Source of the DNA: Dorea sp. AF36-15AT
Lineage (GTDB): Bacteria > Bacillota > Clostridia > Lachnospirales > Lachnospiraceae
Reading direction: 5' to 3'
Assembly: GCF_003477705.1 (NCBI RefSeq)
Contig: NZ_QUDV01000001.1
Span: 1-64,000, forward strand
DNA: 64,000 nucleotides
Shown here: positions 23,254 to 31,628 of the stretch, piece by piece
Position numbering within the stretch: position 1 is the stretch's first letter
Layout of the letters: the number at the start of each line of letters is the position of its first letter
Position numbers and translations under genes: made by a program
The notes under the pieces: generated by a model
What the model saw: only the letters and a program-made list of their open reading frames with translations
The model's database searches: none
What the model was told of the DNA's origin: nothing

Positions 23254-24849
23254 ATGAAGAAATCAAGAAAAACAGCGATAGTAATTGGTGTGATCCTGCT
23301 GATCGGCATTTATTACTACGTGACCCTTCCGGCTATCAATATCCATTCCACGGACACATGGTTTTATATAGCAGGACTGATCGTATTTATTCTGGTGTTT
23401 TACATTATCAGAAAGCGGATGCGCCCGACAGAGATCCGGGAATCCAAACCGGCGAAGGCGATGCTTACGGTGCTTCTTGCAGTAGGCGTTGTGTATCTGA
23501 TCGGCTCAATCCTGTCTTCTCCAATTGTAAACGCGAAGAAATATCAGAAGCTGCTGAAAGTAGAAAAGGGCAATTTTACAGAGGACGTAGAAGAGGTGTC
23601 ATTTGACCGCGTACCACTTCTGGATAAGGATACTGCTGAGATCCTTGGAGACCGTAAGATGGGAAGCATGGTAGATATGGTATCGCAGTTTGAAGCGGAT
23701 GACATTTATACACAGATCAACTACAAAGAGCGTCCGGTGCGTGTGACTCCGCTGAAATACGCAAGCTTTATCAAATGGATTACCAACCAGTCAGAAGGTA
23801 TCCCGGCGTATATCCGGATTGACATGGCAAGCCAGAATACAGAGCTTGTAAAGTTAGATCAGGGCATTAAGTATTCTACAAGTGAATATCTGAACCGAAA
23901 TATTTACCGTCATTTGCGTTTCCGCTATCCGACGGCGATCTTTGATGAACTGAGTTTTGAGATTGATGATAAGGGAGTCCCATACTGGGTAGCACCGGTA
24001 AAGAAGTTTAATATCGGACTCTTTGGCGGTGAAACGGTTGGAAGTGTCGTACTGTGTAATGCGGTGACCGGAGAGTGCAAGTCATACAAGATTGAGGATG
24101 TACCGCAGTGGGTAGACCGGGCATATTCCGCAGATCTGCTGGTAGAATTATTTGATTATTACGGCACATTGAAACATGGATTTCTAAACAGTGTGCTTGG
24201 ACAGAAGGACTGCCTGAAGTCTACAGATGGATATAATTATCTGGCAATGGATGACGATGTATGGATGTACACGGGTGTGACTTCGGTAAATGGTGACCAG
24301 TCCAATGTGGGATTCGTACTGGCAAATCAGAGAACTATGGAGACCAGATATTATGAAGTGGAGGGCGCGACTGAGGCTGCTGCTATGGAATCGGCGGAAG
24401 GACAGGTGCAGAACCTGAAGTATACAGCGACATTTCCACTGCTTCTGAACCTGCAGGGTGAGCCGACGTATTTCATTGCCCTGAAGGATGATGCGGGGCT
24501 GGTGAAGAAGTATGCACTGGTTAATGTTCAGAAGTATCAGATCGTAGCCATCGGAGATACGGTCAGTCAGTGTGAGGATAACTATCTGGATCTGCTTTAT
24601 ACAAATGGTGTTAAAGAGACGGAAAAAGATACCAGAGAGGTGAAGACAATTGCAGGCAAGATTACAAAAATCGCCCAAGCAGTTGTGGATGGCAATTCGC
24701 ATTATTATCTGATGCTTGAAGGTTCTGATGAGATCTTCGATGTATCGGTTGCAGATTATATCAATGTAATCCGGTATGATGTGGGGCAGGAAGTAAGTCT
24801 GGAATACAAAGAAGGGGATACAACGAATACAGTATTATCTGTAAAGTAA
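23254..24849 (+). CDS. Membrane protein of unknown function with large extracytoplasmic domain
   Basis: A 531-residue protein. Three hydrophobic segments lie at residues 8-26, 36-53 and 68-88; the remaining ~440 residues are soluble and probably outside. The soluble part has segments such as RYPTAIFDELSFEIDDKGVPYWVAPVK and FGGETVGSVVLCNAVTGE, which resemble PepSY-like or CvpA-neighbour proteins of Lachnospiraceae, but I do not recognise the family with certainty. It ends with a small OB-like segment (IAGKITKIAQAVVDGNSHYYLMLEGSDEIFDVS). The frame is open from 23221, but AAAGGA precedes the ATG at 23254. It is a single-gene unit between two terminators. Confidence 0.75.
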   Translation: MKKSRKTAIVIGVILLIGIYYYVTLPAINIHSTDTWFYIAGLIVFILVFYIIRKRMRPTEIRESKPAKAMLTVLLAVGVVYLIGSILSSPIVNAKKYQKLLKVEKGNFTEDVEEVSFDRVPLLDKDTAEILGDRKMGSMVDMVSQFEADDIYTQINYKERPVRVTPLKYASFIKWITNQSEGIPAYIRIDMASQNTELVKLDQGIKYSTSEYLNRNIYRHLRFRYPTAIFDELSFEIDDKGVPYWVAPVKKFNIGLFGGETVGSVVLCNAVTGECKSYKIEDVPQWVDRAYSADLLVELFDYYGTLKHGFLNSVLGQKDCLKSTDGYNYLAMDDDVWMYTGVTSVNGDQSNVGFVLANQRTMETRYYEVEGATEAAAMESAEGQVQNLKYTATFPLLLNLQGEPTYFIALKDDAGLVKKYALVNVQKYQIVAIGDTVSQCEDNYLDLLYTNGVKETEKDTREVKTIAGKITKIAQAVVDGNSHYYLMLEGSDEIFDVSVADYINVIRYDVGQEVSLEYKEGDTTNTVLSVK

Positions 24850-24864
24850 ATATAGCAATCTTAG

Positions 24865-24904
24865 AGCCGCTCTGACAGAAGATCATTCTGTTGGAACGGC
24901 TTTA
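24865..24904 (+). terminator. Rho-independent terminator
   Basis: An imperfect 16-bp stem (24865-24880 with 24885-24901, starting AGCCG and ending CGGCT, with wobble pairs inside) is followed by TTTATT. Confidence 0.75.
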
Positions 24905-25022
24905 TTGATAAAATATATCAACAGAATAAGTTAGGCTTGAGCAACAACCAGAACGTGGAGTAAGGTAAGTTGTAAGCAAAAGTCATTTATTTAAAATATA
25001 TTTTACACAGGAGGTTTTTACT

Positions 25023-25304
25023 ATGGCAGACATTAAGAAAATTGGTTTATTTGCAGGTGGAGTTTTATTTGGATCAGCTGGAATCAAAGCACTTTCAAGC
25101 AAGGATGCTAAAAAGGTATACACACAGGGAACAGCAGCTGTGCTCCGTGTTAAAGATTGCCTGATGAAGACTGCGACTAATGTACAGGAGAATGCAGAAG
25201 ACATTCTTGCAGAGGCTAAGCAGATCAATAAAGACAGAGAAGAAAGCGAAGCAGAAGAAGTTCTCGAGGCAGAAGCATTCGAAGAGACTCTGGCAGAAGA
25301 ATAG
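25023..25304 (+). CDS. DUF6110-like small protein linked to a P-type ATPase
   Basis: A 93-residue protein starting MADIKKIGLFAGGVLFGSAGIKALSSKDAKKVYTQG, a pattern I associate with DUF6110. It has one hydrophobic segment at about residues 7-25, then a helix with a single Cys in RVKDCLMKTATNVQENAEDI, and a strongly acidic tail (ESEAEEVLEAEAFEETLAEE). AGGAGG lies 10 bases before the ATG. It is 17 bases upstream of the P-type ATPase gene and is surely cotranscribed. The glycine-rich hydrophobic segment with an acidic tail suggests an ATPase accessory or metal-delivery peptide, but that is inference. Confidence 0.78.
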   Translation: MADIKKIGLFAGGVLFGSAGIKALSSKDAKKVYTQGTAAVLRVKDCLMKTATNVQENAEDILAEAKQINKDREESEAEEVLEAEAFEETLAEE

Positions 25305-25321
25305 AATAGAGGCGTTTAAAT

Positions 25322-27403
25322 ATGAGGTTCATAATTAAGCATGAGATAAAGGGAAGAATTCGTGTCCATGCTGTGCAGCGGAAGATGACGATGCAGGAAG
25401 CTGACATTCTTTGTTATTATCTGGAACAGACGCCGGGTGTGACAAAGGTGAAGGTATATGAACAGACAGGAGACGCCACAGTTGAGTATCAGGGCGGTCG
25501 GGAAGAGATTCTTGACCGCTTTCGAGCATTCTCCTACGATGTATCGGTGCCGGACAGTGTACTGGAAAGTTCCGGACGTGCACTGAATGCAGAGTATAAG
25601 GAGAAACTGATTTACAGCGTGACAAGACGTGCTGTAATGAAATGGCTGGTTCCGTGTTCGATTACCAATGTTATTACTACTGTAAAGTCGGTCAAATACC
25701 TGGCAGCAGGTATCAGATGCCTGGCAAAAGGCAAGCTGGAAGTGCCGGTACTGGATGCAACAGCAATCGGGGTATCTGTATTACGTAGAGATTTCGGTAC
25801 GGCCGGATCCGTTATGTTCCTGTTGGGAATCGGAGAGATTCTGGAAGAATGGACACATAAGAAATCAGTCGGAGACCTGGTGCGGAGCATGTCTCTGAAT
25901 ATTACCAAGGTATGGCTGAAGACGGAAGATGGAAAAGAAGTACTGGTGGATGCAGAGACCATCCGGCAGGGAGATCAGATTGTAGTACATATGGGTAACC
26001 AGATCCCGTTTGATGGAGTGGTAGTATCCGGAGAAGCGATGGTAAATCAGGCATCACTTACAGGAGAACCGCTTCCGGTCCAGAAAAATGCAGAGAAATA
26101 TGTCTATGCAGGAACGGTACTGGAAGAGGGAGAACTGGTAATCCGCGTAGCTGCCCAAAGCGGTGCAACCCGTTATGAGAAGATTGTTACCATGATCGAA
26201 GAATCTGAGAAAATGAAGTCTGCGATCGAGAGCAAGGCCTCCCATCTGGCGGACAGACTGGTGCCGTATACATTCCTGGGAACAGGTCTGGTATGGCTGT
26301 TTACGCGGAATGTTACCAAGACATTATCGGTGCTGATGGTAGATTTTTCATGTGCGCTGAATCTTGCAATGCCAGTTACGGTATTATCCGCAATGCGAGA
26401 GTCCAGTGACCATCATATTACCGTCAAAGGCGGTAAGTATCTGGAAGCACTTTCAGAAGCTAAGACGATTGTGTTTGACAAGACCGGTACACTGACGAAG
26501 GCACAGCCGGTATTCCGAGAGGTAATTCCGTTTGGCGGAAAAGATGAAGAAGAGATGCTGCGTATCGCCGCCTGCCTGGAAGAGCATTTTCCACATTCTA
26601 TGGCCAAGGCTGTAGTACAGGCTGCAAAAGACAGGAATCTGACGCATGAGGAAATGCATTCCAAGGTGGATTATATTGTGGCACATGGTATCGCATCACA
26701 CATCGGTGAGAAGAAGGTCGTACTGGGAAGTTATCATTTTGTATTTGAGGATGAGCAGTGCGTTCTGCCTGAAAATGAACAGGAATGTTTCGACCAGATA
26801 TCTGCAGAATGCTCCAGACTGTATCTGGCAATTGATCATCAGCTGGCGGCAGTGCTGTGTATTGAAGATCCGATCCGACCGGAAGCAGCAGAGGCAATTC
26901 AGAAGCTGCATGAGGCAGGATTTGAAAAGATCGTTATGATGACTGGAGACAGCGAACATACTGCAAAGGCGGTAGCAAAAGCAGTTGGTGTGGATGCTTA
27001 TTATTCGGAAGTTCTTCCGGAAGATAAAGCAGCTTTTGTTCAGAAGGAAAAAGAAGCAGGTAATAAGGTTGTGATGATCGGTGACGGAATCAATGATTCA
27101 CCGGCACTGTCAGCATCTGATGTGGGAATCGCAATTAGTGATGGGGCAGAGATCGCAAGAGAAATCGCAGACATTACGATAGCAGCGGATGATCTGATGG
27201 AATTGGTACAGCTGAAGAAACTGAGTAATTCCATGATGAAGCGTATCAATCGTAATTATCGTCTGATTGTGGGTATCAACGGAAGTTTGATCGGACTTGG
27301 CGTGGCAGGAGTGATCCAACCGGCAATATCAGCGCTTCTCCATAATACTTCAACACTTATGATTGGGGTGGAGAGTATGAGAAATCTGTTGCCAGAAGAG
27401 TAA
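25322..27403 (+). CDS. Heavy-metal-type P1B ATPase with atypical metal-site motif
   Basis: A 693-residue cation pump. It has an N-terminal HMA-like fold (residues 1-70) with no CxxC, hydrophobic segments near 105-170 and 314-355 and at the end, the actuator motif TGEP (248-251), the phosphorylation site DKTGTLT (386-392), and the hinge GDGINDSPALSASDVGIAI. In place of CPC or SPC in the metal-binding helix it has DFSCALNLAMP (about 341-351), so only the second Cys is kept and no Pro precedes it. The transported metal therefore cannot be predicted from rules for CPC, SPC or CPH pumps. It is paired with DUF6110, an association typical of Clostridia. A terminator follows. Confidence 0.9.
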   Translation: MRFIIKHEIKGRIRVHAVQRKMTMQEADILCYYLEQTPGVTKVKVYEQTGDATVEYQGGREEILDRFRAFSYDVSVPDSVLESSGRALNAEYKEKLIYSVTRRAVMKWLVPCSITNVITTVKSVKYLAAGIRCLAKGKLEVPVLDATAIGVSVLRRDFGTAGSVMFLLGIGEILEEWTHKKSVGDLVRSMSLNITKVWLKTEDGKEVLVDAETIRQGDQIVVHMGNQIPFDGVVVSGEAMVNQASLTGEPLPVQKNAEKYVYAGTVLEEGELVIRVAAQSGATRYEKIVTMIEESEKMKSAIESKASHLADRLVPYTFLGTGLVWLFTRNVTKTLSVLMVDFSCALNLAMPVTVLSAMRESSDHHITVKGGKYLEALSEAKTIVFDKTGTLTKAQPVFREVIPFGGKDEEEMLRIAACLEEHFPHSMAKAVVQAAKDRNLTHEEMHSKVDYIVAHGIASHIGEKKVVLGSYHFVFEDEQCVLPENEQECFDQISAECSRLYLAIDHQLAAVLCIEDPIRPEAAEAIQKLHEAGFEKIVMMTGDSEHTAKAVAKAVGVDAYYSEVLPEDKAAFVQKEKEAGNKVVMIGDGINDSPALSASDVGIAISDGAEIAREIADITIAADDLMELVQLKKLSNSMMKRINRNYRLIVGINGSLIGLGVAGVIQPAISALLHNTSTLMIGVESMRNLLPEE

Positions 27404-27410
27404 AATAAAG

Positions 27411-27447
27411 AAGTCACTGTATCGGGAATCCGGTACAGTGACTTTTG
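27411..27447. terminator. Rho-independent terminator, probably bidirectional
   Basis: AAGTCACTGTA (27411-27421) pairs perfectly with TACAGTGACTT (27434-27444) and is followed by TTTTGTT. It separates the ATPase from the convergent P-loop gene. Confidence 0.9.
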
Positions 27448-27474
27448 TTATTCATATCAACATATTCAATTGGA

Positions 27475-27897
27475 TTAATTCAGGAATGTGCATCCTTCAT
27501 AAGCATCACCTGTCAGGCTGTCTTTTTCAGCACTGAGGCTTACATAGAAGTCGATTCCACATTCAGCAGAGAGCTGTTTCAGTCGTGTAATAAATCCAGG
27601 GACATCTTCCAGATTAATTCCGGTGTGCTTCATCAGTCCGTCGATGAATACGCATTCCAGATCAAGATTACTGCTGTACATACCATATAAGAAACCGATG
27701 TATTCGTCAGCATTATTGATAGCCGGATAATCATCCATACATACGACACGGATATCAAATCCAACACCTCTGGTGTCGCGGTGGCTGTTCTTTAAAAATA
27801 CAAGATTACCCTTGCATGCTTTTACCTGCTCGTTAGCGAGCTCCATCATCTTCTGTGTTTTTCCGCTGCCTTTTGGGCCTGCTAATAAATTTACCAT
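27475..27897 (-). CDS. Small P-loop ATP-binding protein, function unknown
   Basis: A 140-residue single-domain NTPase with Walker A GPKGSGKT near the N-terminus and a probable Walker B LECVFIDG. It also has conserved-looking NSHRDTRGVGFDIRVV and ends near a Cys in YEGCTFLN. Annotation pipelines often call such proteins twitching-motility or PilT-like, but only the P-loop is shared. A TTG at 27906 sits directly on the ribosome site, so the ATG at 27897, 9 bases after GGAG, is used here. It is a single-gene unit convergent with the ATPase operon. The role is unknown. Confidence 0.78.
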   Translation of the reverse strand: MVNLLAGPKGSGKTQKMMELANEQVKACKGNLVFLKNSHRDTRGVGFDIRVVCMDDYPAINNADEYIGFLYGMYSSNLDLECVFIDGLMKHTGINLEDVPGFITRLKQLSAECGIDFYVSLSAEKDSLTGDAYEGCTFLN

Positions 27898-28045
27898 GGG
27901 AAACAACTCCTTTATGTAGATATTTTTGAGTCTCGATGTTCGCTCAAATCTTATAAGTTAATTATACACGAAATAGTACTGTCGGACAACCTAAAAAGAC
28001 TAAAAAAAGAATTAATTATCAGTCAATTACAAGGGGTGAAAATTC

Positions 28046-28074
28046 TTGACTTATAGTCTGTTTCTTCTTATAAT
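28046..28074 (+). promoter_or_regulatory. Strong promoter upstream of leuS
   Basis: TTGACT (28046-28051) and TATAAT (28069-28074) with an exact 17-base spacer. It lies about 140 bases before the leuS ATG, so the transcript has a long leader. Bases 27898-28045 upstream hold nothing else I can identify. Confidence 0.85.
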
Positions 28075-28116
28075 TATTTAGTATATGTGAGAAACTGAGT
28101 TGAGGTGCATAAACAG

Positions 28117-28150
28117 GCCTTTTCGTCTCTTTCGGGATGGAAGGGCTTTT
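28117..28150 (+). terminator. Leader terminator or attenuator before leuS
   Basis: GCCTTTTCGTC (28117-28127) pairs with GATGGAAGGGC (28136-28146), with wobble pairs, and is followed by TTTT. It lies about 35 bases after the predicted transcription start and 66 bases before the leuS ATG. It could end a short leader RNA or act as an attenuator. The T-box sequence normally found in front of leuS in Firmicutes is not present. Confidence 0.66.
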
Positions 28151-28215
28151 ATTAAAGAATATATCAGTATTAGCGAATTTGCGCCGATATCTGCGATATG
28201 AAAGGAAGGAAAGTT

Positions 28216-30648
28216 ATGGCACAGAAGATTGTTTACAATCACAAGGCAATCGAGAAGAAATGGAGAGAAAACTGGGAAAAGAATCCGGTTAATGTTCAGT
28301 TTGATGAGAATGGAAATAAAAAACAGAAATATTACTGTCTGGACATGTTCCCGTATCCGTCAGGAAATGGACTTCATGTAGGACACTGGAGAGGATATGT
28401 TATTTCTGATGTATGGAGCCGTTACAAGCTGCAGCAGGGTTATTATATCATTCACCCGATGGGATGGGATGCATTTGGACTTCCGGCTGAGAACTATGCG
28501 ATCAAGATGGGCGTTCATCCGGAGATTTCCACAGCACAGAATGTAAAGAATATTAAGCGTCAGATCAATGAGATCGCTGCATTATATGACTGGGACAGAG
28601 AGGTTAATACTACAGATCCTAACTTCTACAAATGGACACAGTGGATCTTCGTAAAGATGTTCAAAGAAGGTCTTGCATATGAGAAGGAATTCCCAATCAA
28701 CTGGTGTCCTTCATGTAAGACAGGTCTGGCTAACGAAGAAGTAGTAGGTGGCAAATGTGAGCGTTGCGGCGCTGAGGTTACGAAGAAGAATCTGCGTCAG
28801 TGGATGCTCAGAATCACTAAGTACGCTGACAGACTTCTGAACGATCTGGATAAGCTTGACTGGCCGGAGAAGGTTAAGAAGATGCAGACTGACTGGATCG
28901 GTAAGTCATATGGTGCAGAGGTAGACTTCCCGGTAGAAGGAAGAGATGAGAAGATTACAGTATACACAACCCGTCCGGATACACTTTATGGTGCTACATT
29001 TATGGTACTTGCACCGGAGCATGAGCTTGCTAAGAGCCTGGCTACAGACGAGACAAGAGAAGCAGTAGAGCAGTATATCTACGATGCATCTATGAAGTCT
29101 AACGTAGACCGTATGCAGGATAAGGAAAAGACAGGTGTATTTACAGGAAGCTATGCAACCAATCCGCTGAATGGAGCAAAGGTACCGATCTGGCTGTCAG
29201 ACTATGTACTGGCTGATTACGGTACAGGAGCTATCATGTGTGTACCGGCTCACGATGACCGTGACTTTGAATTTGCAACCAAGTTCAACATTCCGATCAT
29301 TCAGGTTATCGCAAAAGACGGTAAAGAGATTGAAAATATGACAGAGGCATACACAGAAGCTGTCGGAACCATGATCAATTCCGGTGAGTGGAATGGTATG
29401 GAATCTTCTGTACTTAAGAAAGAAGCGCCACACATTATCGAAGAGAGAGGTATTGGACGTGCAACTGTGAATTACAAGCTGCGTGATTGGGTATTCTCTC
29501 GTCAGAGATACTGGGGCGAGCCAATTCCGATCGTACACTGTCCGAAATGTGGCAACGTACCGGTACCGGAAGAAGAGTTGCCGCTTCGCCTGCCAGAGGT
29601 AGAGTCTTACGAGCCGACAGGTACCGGAGAGTCACCGCTTGCAGCAATCGATGAGTGGGTGAACTGTAAGTGCCCACAGTGTGGAGCAGACGCTAAGCGT
29701 GAGACCAACACTATGCCACAGTGGGCAGGATCATCATGGTATTTCCTGCGCTATGTGGATAATCATAATGACAAAGAACTGGTATCCAGAGAGAAAGCAG
29801 ATGAGATGCTTCCGGTAGATATGTATATCGGTGGTGTAGAGCATGCCGTACTTCACCTGCTGTATTCACGTTTCTATACCAAGTTCTTATATGATATCGG
29901 AGTAATTGACTTTGATGAGCCATTCCACAAGCTGTTCAACCAGGGAATGATCACAGGTAAGAACGGTATCAAGATGAGTAAGTCAAAAGGCAATGTTGTA
30001 TCACCGGATGATCTGGTAAGAGATTACGGATGCGATTCCCTGAGAATGTACGAACTCTTCGTAGGACCGCCGGAGTTAGACGCAGAGTGGGATGACCGTG
30101 GAATCGACGGAGTTAACCGTTTCCTGAAGCGTGTATGGAATCTGGTGATGGACAGCAAAGATGCAGACGTGAAAGCAAGCAAAGAGATGATCAAAGAGCG
30201 TCACAGACTGATCTACGATGTAACCACACGTCTCGAAAGCTTCAGCCTGAACACAGTAATCTCAGCATTCATGGAGCATAACAACAAGCTCATCGAGATC
30301 GCTAAGAAAGAAGGCGGAATCGACAAAGAGACACTGTCCACCATGGCAGTACTGTTGTCACCGTTCGCACCACATATCGCAGAAGAGCTGTGGGAAGAAC
30401 TGGGACATACAGAGAGCGTATTCAAAGCCGGATGGCCAGTATACGATAAAGAAGCCATGAAAGACGACGAGATCAAAGTACCGGTACAGATCAACGGAAA
30501 GACCAAAGCCGTAATCGAGATCTCAGCTGATGCAACCAAAGAAGAAGCATTAGAAGCCGGAAAAGCTGCAATCGCAGATAAACTCACCGGTAACGTAATC
30601 AAAGAAATCTACGTACCAAAGAAAATCATAAATATTGTAATGAAGTAA
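28216..30648 (+). CDS. leuS: Leucyl-tRNA synthetase
   Basis: An 810-residue class I aminoacyl-tRNA synthetase. It has the HIGH-type motif in GNGLHVGHWRGYV, a zinc-binding pair (CPSCKTG ... CERCGAE, about residues 160-185), the editing CP1 domain with TTRPDTLYGATF and the VPAHDDRDFEFA motif, a second CPxC zinc pair (CPKCGN ... CPQCGA), and KMSKSKGN. It charges tRNA-Leu. The frame is open from ATG 28198, but GGAAGG lies between that ATG and 28216, so translation starts at 28216. The 3' part of the gene is richer in ACA, CCA and AAA codons than the 5' part, a slight change in codon style from about 30150 on. A very strong terminator follows. Confidence 0.97.
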   Translation: MAQKIVYNHKAIEKKWRENWEKNPVNVQFDENGNKKQKYYCLDMFPYPSGNGLHVGHWRGYVISDVWSRYKLQQGYYIIHPMGWDAFGLPAENYAIKMGVHPEISTAQNVKNIKRQINEIAALYDWDREVNTTDPNFYKWTQWIFVKMFKEGLAYEKEFPINWCPSCKTGLANEEVVGGKCERCGAEVTKKNLRQWMLRITKYADRLLNDLDKLDWPEKVKKMQTDWIGKSYGAEVDFPVEGRDEKITVYTTRPDTLYGATFMVLAPEHELAKSLATDETREAVEQYIYDASMKSNVDRMQDKEKTGVFTGSYATNPLNGAKVPIWLSDYVLADYGTGAIMCVPAHDDRDFEFATKFNIPIIQVIAKDGKEIENMTEAYTEAVGTMINSGEWNGMESSVLKKEAPHIIEERGIGRATVNYKLRDWVFSRQRYWGEPIPIVHCPKCGNVPVPEEELPLRLPEVESYEPTGTGESPLAAIDEWVNCKCPQCGADAKRETNTMPQWAGSSWYFLRYVDNHNDKELVSREKADEMLPVDMYIGGVEHAVLHLLYSRFYTKFLYDIGVIDFDEPFHKLFNQGMITGKNGIKMSKSKGNVVSPDDLVRDYGCDSLRMYELFVGPPELDAEWDDRGIDGVNRFLKRVWNLVMDSKDADVKASKEMIKERHRLIYDVTTRLESFSLNTVISAFMEHNNKLIEIAKKEGGIDKETLSTMAVLLSPFAPHIAEELWEELGHTESVFKAGWPVYDKEAMKDDEIKVPVQINGKTKAVIEISADATKEEALEAGKAAIADKLTGNVIKEIYVPKKIINIVMK

Positions 30649-30662
30649 GCCGCGCAAAGCGG

Positions 30663-30708
30663 AAAAGAGGCATATCCCCTTGCTTGCAAGAGGGGATATG
30701 CCTCTTTT
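30663..30708 (+). terminator. Rho-independent terminator after leuS
   Basis: A stem of about 20 bp (30663-30683 with 30686-30708, arms AAAAGAGGCATATCCCCT and AGGGGATATGCCTCTTTT) is followed by TTTT. It has A- and T-runs on both sides, so it can work in both directions. Confidence 0.95.
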
Positions 30709-30717
30709 GCGATTTAT

Positions 30718-30838
30718 GGGGCGACGCCCCACAACTGAGTGAGCTATGCTCACGAGGTTGTTTAGCGGCTTACGGAATAGGCGAGGGCGTATGCCCGCGG
30801 GCTGAGTGAACGAAGTTCACGAGGTTGCCCGGCGGCTT
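30718..30838. repeat. Two tandem structured repeats with a shared tandem-GA internal loop
   Basis: Two units with the same build lie in the gap. Each begins with a GC hairpin (GGGGCGACGCCCC at 30718-30730; GGGCGTATGCCC at about 30785-30796), then a 26-base block (30735-30760 and 30802-30827) and ends in GCGGC. The 26-base blocks are alike but not identical. Both fold as an inner stem GTGA(G/A)C / G(C/T)TCAC with a 3-base loop, flanked by TGA on the left and GAG on the right. One inner pair changes from G-C to A-T between copies, a compensatory change. Probably an interspersed structured repeat of this genus. Confidence 0.6.
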
Positions 30839-30842
30839 TTGT

Positions 30843-31352
30843 CTAATCGGTAATAACGATTTTAGTGACAAGTCCGTCATCATCGTATGTGAACAAGAAG
30901 GTATTGGTGTCTTCAACAGACCCTTTTTTTAAGGTTACTTTTACGGTTTCGGAATTATCCTTCTTTTCTACCAATTCTATATCCTGAACGGAGATTTCAT
31001 AATTATTGATAAAAGCGTCGGAGAAATATTTATCGGCAATTCCCTGGCTATAAAATGCATCAAAAGCCGTATCAGTAAAATATTCTCCGAGTGTATCTTT
31101 TAAATTCTGGTAGGTATCTACAGGCTCGGGCTCGGTTTCTGAACTTTCTGAACTACTATCAGTACCTTCTCCGATAGCAGTTATATCGCTCGTAGAATAG
31201 TATTCTTCGTTCGGACAGTTAGCAATTGTCTGGATAATTTTTTCGGCGGCAGTACTGACAGAGTTATTATTTTCTGATGACTTGCATGCTGATAGAAAAA
31301 TGGTTGCTGTTAGTGCGATAATTAGAAAACGGAACCTTTTTTGGGGCTTCAT
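30843..31352 (-). CDS. Putative lipoprotein, function unknown
   Basis: A 169-residue protein with a lipoprotein signal: basic start MKPQKRFRF, hydrophobic LIIALTATIFLSAC and a lipobox ending at Cys23. A Ser- and Glu-rich linker (GEGTDSSSESSETEPEPVD) is followed by a ~95-residue domain (TYQNLKDTLGEYFTDTAFDAFYSQGIADKYF). The domain ends in alternating beta-like strands (VKVTLKKGSVEDTNTFLFTYDDDGLVTKIV), similar to the NTF2-like DUF4878-type lipoproteins, though I cannot be sure. It would be anchored to the outer face of the membrane. The ATG has GGAGGT 6 bases upstream. It stands alone next to gene remnants. Confidence 0.75.
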   Translation of the reverse strand: MKPQKRFRFLIIALTATIFLSACKSSENNNSVSTAAEKIIQTIANCPNEEYYSTSDITAIGEGTDSSSESSETEPEPVDTYQNLKDTLGEYFTDTAFDAFYSQGIADKYFSDAFINNYEISVQDIELVEKKDNSETVKVTLKKGSVEDTNTFLFTYDDDGLVTKIVITD

Positions 31353-31432
31353 ACGGATACCTCCTTTGAAATGGTTTTTAATTATTGGTACTATTTAGAA
31401 AATATCATAAAAAACAAGAAAAATCCATATGA

Positions 31433-31558
31433 ATAACTCCAAAATACAGTCTTTATGCAACGGATATTGATCGCAATGGAGTAGTAGAATTGCCTGTTAA
31501 AAACGATGGCAATAAAGAGAATGAATACCAAGAATCTGATAAGTTTACTCTTGCCTGA
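31433..31558 (+). pseudogene. Remnant of a larger coding sequence (fragment with DIDRNGVVELP)
   Basis: A short open stretch without a start codon reads TPKYSLYATDIDRNGVVELPV, then KNDGNKENEYQESDKFTLA and a TGA at 31556. The DxDRNGxxE pattern is that of VCBS/FG-GAP-like or EF-hand-like repeat proteins. With no start and no upstream part, it looks like a leftover of a deleted gene. A hydrophobic frame on the opposite strand over the same bases is less convincing. Confidence 0.45.
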
Positions 31559-31628
31559 ATAGCTACAGACGAGTAAAATGTATGAGTATACAAAGGCAAT
31601 TAAACATTCAGACAGGAGGAATACAGAT

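Noticed and set aside
28081..28215. T-box riboswitch before leuS
   Set aside because: No specifier loop or GGGTGGNACC antiterminator sequence is present, although a terminator stem is.
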